A stretch of 64,000 bases of DNA, from the NCBI GenBank assembly GCA_016219425.1, contig JACRNB010000002.1, forward strand, positions 189,055-253,054, in the 5' to 3' direction. The notes under the pieces were generated by a model that was not told the DNA's origin, searched no databases, and saw only the letters and a program-made list of their open reading frames with translations. The translations under genes were made by a program, and so were the position numbers. This stretch comes from Betaproteobacteria bacterium (GTDB taxonomy: Bacteria; Pseudomonadota; Gammaproteobacteria; Burkholderiales; Thiobacillaceae). Positions 53,998 through 61,800 of this stretch are shown here, piece by piece. Numbering within the stretch: the stretch's first letter is position 1; each line of letters opens with the position of its first letter.

Positions 53998-56160
53998 ATG
54001 AACTCGAACGCCGCCGCCGTGCAGTCCCTACCGGCCCTTCCGGACGCAGAACCGGAGAACCGCAACGGGCCGAGTCCCCTCCTGGTCTCGTTAACCATGC
54101 TGGCCCGTTTTCACGGCGTTGCGGTGGACCCGGCCCAACTCGCCCATGAATTCGGCGAGCCTTTTGGCATCAACGAAACCCTGCTCGCCGCCCGCAAATT
54201 AGGCCTCAAGGCGCGGCGCATCCGCTCCAAGCCGGGACGCCTCAACCGCACCCCCCTCCCCGCCATCGGCCTGGATCACGACGGCGGCGCCTTCATCCTC
54301 ACCGAAGCAGGGGCGGACGACTTTCTCCTCCATGTCCCCGGCGAACCGCGCGCCCGCCCCATTCGCAGGGAGGACTTGACGGAACTGTGGAGCGGCGAAC
54401 TCATCCTGATCGCCTCGCGCGCCTCCCTCGCCGCCGAGATGGCCAAGTTCGACTTCACCTGGTTCGTTCCCGCCGTCGTCAAATACCGTCGCCTGCTGGG
54501 CGAGGTGCTGCTGATCTCCTTTGTGCTGCAACTCCTGGCCCTGGTCACCCCCCTGTTCTTCCAGGTAGTCATGGACAAAGTGCTGGTGCATCGCGGGCTT
54601 TCCACCCTGGACGTCATCGCCATCGGCCTCACCGTCGCCTCCCTGTTCGAGGTGGGGCTGTCCGGCCTGCGCTCCTACGTCTTCTCCCACACCACCAGCC
54701 GCATCGACGTGGAACTGGGCGCGCGCCTCTACCGCCACCTGCTCACCCTGCCGCTGGGCTACTTCCGCGCTCGCCGTACCGGCGATTCCGTCGCGCGCGT
54801 GCGCGAACTGGAGAACATCCGCCAGTTCCTCACCGGCAACGCGCTGACCGTGGTGCTGGACCTGTTCTTCTCCGTCGTGTTCATCGCCGTGATGCTCTAT
54901 TACAGCGTCTGGCTCACCCTGGTGGTGCTGGTCTCGCTGCCGGTCTACCTGCTCATCTCCATCGCCATCACCCCGGTGCTGCGCGTGCGTCTGAACGAAA
55001 AATTCAACCGCGGCGCGGAAAACACCGCCTTCCTCACCGAGACCATCGCCGGCATCGACACCATCAAGAGCATGGCGGTGGAACCGCAGATGACCCGGCG
55101 CTGGGACAACCAGCTCGCCGCCTACGTCGCCGCCGGTTTCCGCGCCAACACCCTGGGCGTGCTGGCGCATGAGGGCGTCAACCTCACCGGCAAACTGGTC
55201 ACCGTGGGCACGCTCTGGCTGGGGGCCAAACTGGTGATCGACGGCCAGTTGAGCGTGGGCCAGCTCATCGCCTTCAACATGCTGGCCGGGCGCGTGGCGC
55301 AGCCCATCATGCGGCTGGCCCAGTTATGGACCGACTTCCAGCAGACCGGCATCTCGGTGCAACGCCTGGGCGACATCCTCAACACCCGCACCGAAGTGGC
55401 CGGCGACAAAAGCGCCCTGCCCGCCCTGCAAGGCCGCATCGAATTCGACCAGGTGCATTTCCGCTACCGCCAGGACGGCCCCGAGATCCTGCGCGGCGTC
55501 AGCCTCGTCATCCAGCCCGGCGAGGTGCTGGGCATCGTCGGGCGTTCCGGTTCCGGCAAAAGCACCCTCACGCGCCTGGTGCAACGTCTGTTCGTCCCGG
55601 AAAAAGGCCGTGTGCTGATCGACGGCATGGATCTGGCCCTGGCGGACGTGGCCTCGCTACGGCGGCAGATTGGCGTGGTGCAGCAAGAGAACCTGCTGTT
55701 CAACCGCAGCATCCGCGAAAACATCGCCCTCACCGACCCCGGCGCGCCGCTGGAAAAGGTCATGGCCGCCGCACGCCAATCCGGCGCGCACGAATTCATC
55801 CTGGAACTGCCGGAGGCCTACGACACCCCGGTGGGCGAACACGGCTCCACCCTCTCCGGCGGCCAACGCCAACGCATCGCCATCGCCCGCGCCCTGCTCA
55901 CGCAACCGCGCATCCTCATCCTGGACGAAGCCACCAGCGCGCTGGACTACGAATCGGAACGCATCATCCAGGACAACATGGCGGAAATCTGCCAGGGCCG
56001 CACCGTACTCATCATCGCCCACCGCCTTTCCGCCGTACGCCATGCCAACCGGATCATCGTCATGGACCACGGCCAGATCGTGGAAATGGGACCGCATGAG
56101 GCGCTGCTGACAAACCCCGAAGGGGCATATAGCCGGTTGTGGCGGATGCAGCAGGGGTAA
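53998..56160 (+). CDS. Type I secretion system ABC transporter (HlyB/RtxB type)
   Basis: A 720-residue exporter. Residues 1-150 form a C39-peptidase-like domain without the catalytic Cys (LLVSLTMLARFHGVAVDPAQLAHEFG), as in HlyB, which uses it to hold RTX substrates. Residues 160-440 are the membrane domain. The ATPase has Walker A at 515-523 (GRSGSGKST), signature LSGGQRQRIAIARALL from 619, Walker B ILDEATSALD near 642, and a switch His in IIAHRLSAVRHA. It exports unfolded Ca-binding RTX proteins in one step. The downstream RTX genes are the evident cargo. Its partner adaptor (HlyD) is not in the window, though another may lie to the right. Confidence 0.93.
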   Translation: MNSNAAAVQSLPALPDAEPENRNGPSPLLVSLTMLARFHGVAVDPAQLAHEFGEPFGINETLLAARKLGLKARRIRSKPGRLNRTPLPAIGLDHDGGAFILTEAGADDFLLHVPGEPRARPIRREDLTELWSGELILIASRASLAAEMAKFDFTWFVPAVVKYRRLLGEVLLISFVLQLLALVTPLFFQVVMDKVLVHRGLSTLDVIAIGLTVASLFEVGLSGLRSYVFSHTTSRIDVELGARLYRHLLTLPLGYFRARRTGDSVARVRELENIRQFLTGNALTVVLDLFFSVVFIAVMLYYSVWLTLVVLVSLPVYLLISIAITPVLRVRLNEKFNRGAENTAFLTETIAGIDTIKSMAVEPQMTRRWDNQLAAYVAAGFRANTLGVLAHEGVNLTGKLVTVGTLWLGAKLVIDGQLSVGQLIAFNMLAGRVAQPIMRLAQLWTDFQQTGISVQRLGDILNTRTEVAGDKSALPALQGRIEFDQVHFRYRQDGPEILRGVSLVIQPGEVLGIVGRSGSGKSTLTRLVQRLFVPEKGRVLIDGMDLALADVASLRRQIGVVQQENLLFNRSIRENIALTDPGAPLEKVMAAARQSGAHEFILELPEAYDTPVGEHGSTLSGGQRQRIAIARALLTQPRILILDEATSALDYESERIIQDNMAEICQGRTVLIIAHRLSAVRHANRIIVMDHGQIVEMGPHEALLTNPEGAYSRLWRMQQG

Positions 56161-56194
56161 CACGACGCTATGCGGCGGATGACGATGCCACTTT

Positions 56195-56220
56195 GTAGGA
56201 GCCCGGCTGCGCCGGGCGAT
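56195..56220. repeat. Partial palindrome after the ABC transporter gene
   Basis: gtaggagcccggct-gcgccgggcgat carries the left arm and inner hairpin of the 18895/39449 family; the right arm is missing. It suggests an eroded or rearranged copy. The rest of 56161-56444 holds no recognised feature. Confidence 0.65.
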
Positions 56221-56444
56221 GCCAGCCGGATTCAGCCACACCGACTACGCCTCACCACCATCAGCGACGTGGTGGGCGGCACGGACCAGCAAGTAGAAAT
56301 GCGCCATGGGAAGTTGGTTGCCAATGAGGAATGGAGAGAACGGAGGGCGTAAATGTCGATTTAGTCGAAAGCTCGACACACACAGAAAGACGGAAGTACA
56401 GTGCGGACACAGAGGTAGTCAGAACAGAAACTTGGAGATGCAGG

Positions 56445-58382
56445 ATGGACCACGATCCGTTGAGTAGGACGCCTAGGCCCGAGGTGGGGAGTGGACCTCA
56501 GGGTGAGCAGGCGAGCCAATCGCAAGGGGGGGATTCAGCAGAAACCCAATGCAAACCAACTCGACTTTGGTATGGCCAAAAAAATTGGGGCCTGTCCCTG
56601 GATGTCCGTGAAAACATCCAAACCATCACCATCACCGACGCCAACGGCAACCAACACCAACAACTCGGCAGCTACACCACCACCACCGGCCAAACCCGCG
56701 CCGCCACCGACGTCTGGTTCCAGGCCGACCCCACCTACAGCATCGCCACTGAATGGATCGACGTCCCCGACGACATCGCCGCCCTGCCGGACGCCACCGG
56801 CTACGGCCATGTCCGCGACCTGCACCAAGCCATGGCCCGCGACCCCGGCGGCAGGCTGCAACAACTGGTCACCCAATACACCCAGACCAGCGACGCCGCC
56901 CAACGCGACACGATCCTCATTGACCTCATCTACCACTGGACCGGCGTCCAGAACGTGGCCCCCAAGAGCCGGGCTAACTTCTCCTACAACGCGATAGATG
57001 CCCGCAAACTCGAAGCCCTCGAAGAATTCATGGGCCAAGAGTGGTATGGCACTTGGTGCTGGGGCACGCGTGACCACAACCCCCACGGACGCGCCGCCCC
57101 CGTCCTCCTCAACGCTTGGGATCAGCTCAAGGAACTCATCGGCGGCCAACTCATGGCGCAAAGCCACCTCAAACCGCTGTTCGACCGCATCACCTACACC
57201 TGGGACGACACCCGCCAAACCCTGCAAGGCGATCTCACCGGCGTGGCCGCCTATCTGGGAGAGCAGGTCGGCCTGAACCCCAGCGTCACCGCCGACCAGA
57301 CCAGAGACTTCGCCCGCGCCCTCAAGGGCATGGGGGCGCTGGGCAGCGTGGACACGGTCGGCTTCCAGCAAGCCGTGGCCGCCCTGGGCGGCGAGATGGC
57401 CGGCATCCTCAACACCGCCTGGACCGGCCTCGTCGCCACCCAAGGCCACGACACCCTCACCAGCACCGGCAGCGCCAACCAATACCTGCGCGGCCTCGGC
57501 GGCAACGACACCCTCACCACCGGCACGGGCCACGACATCCTCGACGGCGGCACAGGCAACGACACCCTCACCGGCGGCCTGGGCGACGACACCTACCTGA
57601 TGCGCCGGGGAGAGGGGCAGGACATCCTCAATGACGCCGGCGGCAACGACACCCTCAAATTCCTGGAGGTCCAGCCCCACGAGATCACCGTCACCCGCGA
57701 CGCCCAGCATCTCTATCTCACCCTGGCGGATGGCACCCGCACCCGCCTCAGCGGCTGGTTCACCCATACCGCCAACCGCATCGAACGCATCGAATTCGCG
57801 GATGGGAGCCTCCTCACCCCCGCCGAGCTCGAAGCCCGGCTCACCGTAGCCCCCGCCACGCCGGGCAACGACGTGCTCTACGGCACGGCCAACGCCGACC
57901 TCATCCAAGGGCAAGCCGGCAATGACGTCCTCAGCGGTCAATTGGGTGACGACACCCTGCAAGGCGGTGCGGGCAACGACACCCTGGAAGGCGGCCAAGG
58001 CAACGACCTCTACCTCTATGCCCGAGGCGACGGCCAGGACACGATCAGCGACAGCAACGGCATAGATGCCCTACGGATCAGCGCAGGCATCGCCCCGGTG
58101 GAAATTCGCGTCACCCGTGACCACCACCACCTCACCCTCAGCCTCACCGGCGCGATTGACAAGATCACCCTCAGCAACTGGTATGACGCCCCGACCAACC
58201 GGGTAGGACTTGAGGGCAGACAGGTAGCCTGGATGAAGCGAAGCGGAATCCGGGGTGCCTACCTGCATGTGGACCTGGATTCCGCTTTGCTTCATCCAGG
58301 CTACAGCTCGCTGTTTGACCGCATCCGCTACACCTGGGACGACATATGTGCGAATGAGGAAATGTGGAGGAAGGTGGCATGA
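56445..58382 (+). CDS. Truncated RTX calcium-binding protein (short paralogue)
   Basis: A 645-residue predicted T1SS substrate. After about 55 unique polar residues it enters a region nearly identical to the giant RTX protein downstream (NQHQQ-GSYTTTTGQTR, DVWFQADPTYSIATEWIDV, WYGTWCWGTRD). Next come nonapeptide repeats (GGNDTLTTGTG, GGTGNDTLTGG) and HCBP-related modules (VTRDAQHLYLTLADG, RIERIEFADGS). After DAPTNRV, where the paralogue continues ERIEFADG, a palindromic repeat is inserted and read in frame, and then a stray LFDRIRYTWDD copy and a stop. The usual RTX secretion tail is therefore missing. Start 56445 has GGAG upstream. It may be a decaying cassette or a displaced module. Confidence 0.75.
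   Translation: MDHDPLSRTPRPEVGSGPQGEQASQSQGGDSAETQCKPTRLWYGQKNWGLSLDVRENIQTITITDANGNQHQQLGSYTTTTGQTRAATDVWFQADPTYSIATEWIDVPDDIAALPDATGYGHVRDLHQAMARDPGGRLQQLVTQYTQTSDAAQRDTILIDLIYHWTGVQNVAPKSRANFSYNAIDARKLEALEEFMGQEWYGTWCWGTRDHNPHGRAAPVLLNAWDQLKELIGGQLMAQSHLKPLFDRITYTWDDTRQTLQGDLTGVAAYLGEQVGLNPSVTADQTRDFARALKGMGALGSVDTVGFQQAVAALGGEMAGILNTAWTGLVATQGHDTLTSTGSANQYLRGLGGNDTLTTGTGHDILDGGTGNDTLTGGLGDDTYLMRRGEGQDILNDAGGNDTLKFLEVQPHEITVTRDAQHLYLTLADGTRTRLSGWFTHTANRIERIEFADGSLLTPAELEARLTVAPATPGNDVLYGTANADLIQGQAGNDVLSGQLGDDTLQGGAGNDTLEGGQGNDLYLYARGDGQDTISDSNGIDALRISAGIAPVEIRVTRDHHHLTLSLTGAIDKITLSNWYDAPTNRVGLEGRQVAWMKRSGIRGAYLHVDLDSALLHPGYSSLFDRIRYTWDDICANEEMWRKVA
56645..57239 (+). repeat. Duplicated block, copy A (in the truncated RTX gene)
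   Basis: About 595 bp highly similar at nucleotide level to 59626-60229. Synonymous differences are few over long stretches, implying recent duplication or gene conversion. Confidence 0.9.
58224..58304. repeat. Palindromic repeat inserted in the truncated RTX gene
   Basis: Begins gtagcctggatgaagcgaag and ends gctttgcttcatccaggctac, the same family as 26650-26735. It is translated as AWMKRSGIR...LLHPGYS, unrelated to RTX sequence. Confidence 0.88.
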
Positions 58383-58600
58383 GAAATAAACGTGCTCTGC
58401 CCCCATTTTTTTCTGAAAATCGAAAGGGGTAAGCCAATATGAGGATAACAGCGTGAAACGTGAAACTAAGAAATGCGGTAGCGGGGATGAGGCGGAACTG
58501 AACTCGATGGAATTTTCACGAACTGCGAATTGCGGCCTTCAGTTTTTATCCAGGTTGCGCTTGCTCGTCATTCCCATTTTCTAATCAAAAGGCCATCATC

Positions 58601-58780
58601 ATGGAGTTCATTCTTGCAAAATATATGATTGGTGTTGTTATTCTAATTGCCATTGTGGTTGGCGGCACATCAGTAGATGGATTTACAACCAATAAAACAA
58701 AGATAAAAAAATCAAGAACAATCCTCTCGGTAACAGGGGCTGTTTTGTTGCTGCTACTAATCGCCTTTATCTTCATTTAA
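58601..58780 (+). CDS. Small two-helix membrane protein
   Basis: A 59-residue ORF in the gap between the two RTX genes. MEFILAKYMIGVVILIAIVVGG is a first hydrophobic segment, then a polar basic loop (TTNKTKIKKSR), then a second segment, AVLLLLLIAFIFI, at the C-terminus. The ATG is in the context ggccatcatcATGG, very like the context of the giant RTX gene (ggacatcatcATGG). The next gene starts 25 bases after its stop, so they are probably cotranscribed. AT content is higher than in the flanks. No family was recognised; an immunity-like role is only a hypothesis. The rest of 58383-58600 holds no convincing gene. Confidence 0.6.
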   Translation: MEFILAKYMIGVVILIAIVVGGTSVDGFTTNKTKIKKSRTILSVTGAVLLLLLIAFIFI

Positions 58781-58804
58781 TCAATTATTTACAAGGACAT
58801 CATC

Positions 58805-61800
58805 ATGGGAACAACTCGGGCAGTCGTTTTGGGTGGCATCAAAGGTGCAGCGGATTTTTTGCTCAGACCAAGCTGGTGGTGGGACTTCCCTCAACTAGCA
58901 TTGCAGCCGAGTGATGCTGGCAGCTATTCAGATTGGTTCGGAGGAAACCCAAATTACCTAGACGAATATTATTACAACCCACTGGACGGCAAATGGTACA
59001 AAGACATTGAATTGAAGCCAGGCTCTTCAGGACATGCGACACCAGACAAATACATCTGGGAAAACCCAGCCCCCCAGGGAATCCAAGAAAAATTGACCAA
59101 GCACCGCAACGCAATAAAACAACATTTAGATGCACACTCACCAATGGAGCCAATTGAAAGGAGCGCCACCACCGCCACCACCATCCGCTCCCCAATAATC
59201 CTAGACCTAGACAACGACGGCATAGAAACCACCCCTGTCACCGCCGGCACCTATTTCGACCACGCAAACGACGGTTTCGCCGAACGCACCGGCTGGGTCG
59301 GCGCAGACGACGGCCTCTTAGTCCGCGACCTCAACAACAACGGCACCATCGACAGCGGCCAGGAACTCTTCGGCTCTGAAACCCTGCTCGCGAGTGGGCC
59401 AAATGCGGGCACCAAAGCCCCCAACGGCTTCGAAGCCCTCAAAGAACTCGATCAGAACAAAGACGGCAAGCTCGACAGTGCCGACGCCGCCTTCGCCACC
59501 CTGCGCATCTGGCAAGACACCGACGGCGACGGGTTCACCTCCGCAGGCGAACTCCACACCCTCACCGACAAAAACATCCAATCCATCCAAACCGCCTACA
59601 CCACCGGCACCACCACCGACGCCCACGGCAACCAACACCAACAACAGGGCAGCTACACCACCACCACCGGCCAAACCCGCACCGCCACCGACGTCTGGTT
59701 CCAAGCCGACCCCACCTACAGCATCGCCACCGAGTGGATCGACGTCTCCGACGACATCGCCGCCTTGCCGGACGCCACCGGCTACGGCCATGTCCGCGAC
59801 CTCCACCAAGCCATGGCCCGCGACCCCGGCGGCAGGCTGCAACAACTCGTCACCCAATACACCCAGACCAGCGACGCCGCCCAACGCGACACGATCCTCA
59901 CCGACCTCATCTACCACTGGACCGGCGTACAAAACATCGACCCCAAAAGCCGCGCCGCCCGCCTCATCTACGGCAACGTCATCGGCGACGCCCGCAAGTT
60001 GGAAGCCCTCGAAGAATTCCTGGGCCAGGAATGGGTCGGCACCTGGTGCTGGGGCACCCGCGACCCCAACCCCCACGGACGCGCCGCCCCCGTCCTCCTC
60101 CAAGCCTGGGACCAACTCAAAGAACTCATCGGCGCCCAGCTCATGGCGCAAAGCCACCTCAAACCGATGTTCGACCGCATCACCTACACCTGGGACGACA
60201 CCCGCCAGACCCTGCAAGGCGACCTCACCCAAGTCGCCGCCTGGATCGGCGCACAACTCACCGGCGACCACACTGCAGGCCTGCAGCAAACTGCCGATTT
60301 CTCCCGCGCTCTGCGGGGGATGAGCGCGCTCGGTAGCGTGGACATCCAACACTTCCAGCAAGCACTCCTACCTCTGGGTGAAGATGTCCTGGGTGTATTC
60401 AACAGCGCCTCGGCAGGACTCTTGCCCACAGAAAACAACGACATCCTCAGCACCAAGGGCAGTAGCAACCAGTATCTGCGCGGGCTAGGTGGAAACGACC
60501 TACTTACCACCGGCGATGGCAACGACACTCTGGACGGAGGATTGGGTGACGACACCCTCAAAGGCGGCCAGGGGGATGACCTCTACCTCTACACCCAAGG
60601 ACGCGATAGCGTTCAAGACGCTGGCGGCACTGACATCCTCGAACTGCGTGAGATTCAACCCGACCAGATCACCATCACCCGAGACGCCCAACACCTCTAT
60701 CTCACCCTGCCCAACGGAGACAGGGCCAAGATCGCCGACTGGTTCCTCTCCCCCGCCTACCGTATTGAACGTATCCGGTTCGGTGACGGTACAGAGCGCA
60801 CGGCGGATGAGATCGAAGCCCTGGTCAGTCTCACGCAAGCCTGGAGCACGGATGACCAACTCTATGGAAGCAGTGTGGCCGATTCCATGAACGGCTACGC
60901 CGGAGATGACTTTCTGGCAGGTTACCAGGGCGACGACACCCTGGATGGGGGCGCGGGCAACGACGCACTGCAAGGTGGGGATGGCAACGACCTCTATCTG
61001 TTTGGCAGCGGAGATGGTCAAGACACCCTCACCGATGGCAACGGCGTTGACACCTTGCGGTTCAAGGATGACGTTACCCCTGCGGATATCCTGGTGCGGC
61101 GCAATTCGCACCATGTCTTCCTCACCCACACCGGAACCGGGGCTCGACTCACCCTACAGAACTGGTACGACGCCAATAACAACCGGGTGGAACGCATTGA
61201 ATTCGCCGATGGCACAACCTGGGATGTAGCGCACGTGGAAATCCTGGCCAACCAGCCCACCGCAAAAGCGGATTACCTGGGCGGTAGCCCCAATGCCGAT
61301 ACCTTGGAAGGGCAGGGCGGTAACGATGAGATCGACGGCGGTGCAGGGGATGACCAGTTGGATGGCGGATCGGGCGCGGATGTCCTATTAGGCGGGGCAG
61401 GAAACGACACGCTGGAGGGCGGCACGGGAGACGACACCCTGGAAGGCGGCCAGGGCGACGATATCTATCTCTTCGGTCGCGGATCAGGTCAAGACAGCAT
61501 TACCGAGAACGACTCCACGTTGGGCAATGTGGACACTATCCGTCTGACGGAAGGGCTCACTCCCACAGATATCCAAATCACTCGCGACCCATGGGATTTG
61601 TATCTCCGCATACGCGGCACGAATGACCAGATCACGATGAAAAACTGGTTCACATTCGACTCGGCAAGAGTGGAGCGACTGGAATTTGCGGATGGCGTGG
61701 TTTGGGATGCAGCTAGGCTCGTCCAGGAGACGTTGATTCCTACCGAGGACTCTGATGTTCTGCTGGGCTTTACCGGTGACGATGTCATACATGGCGCGGG

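Noticed and set aside
58453-58584. 43-codon GTG-started frame between the RTX genes
   Set aside because: It has no ribosome site, no recognisable feature and no coding character, so it was not annotated.
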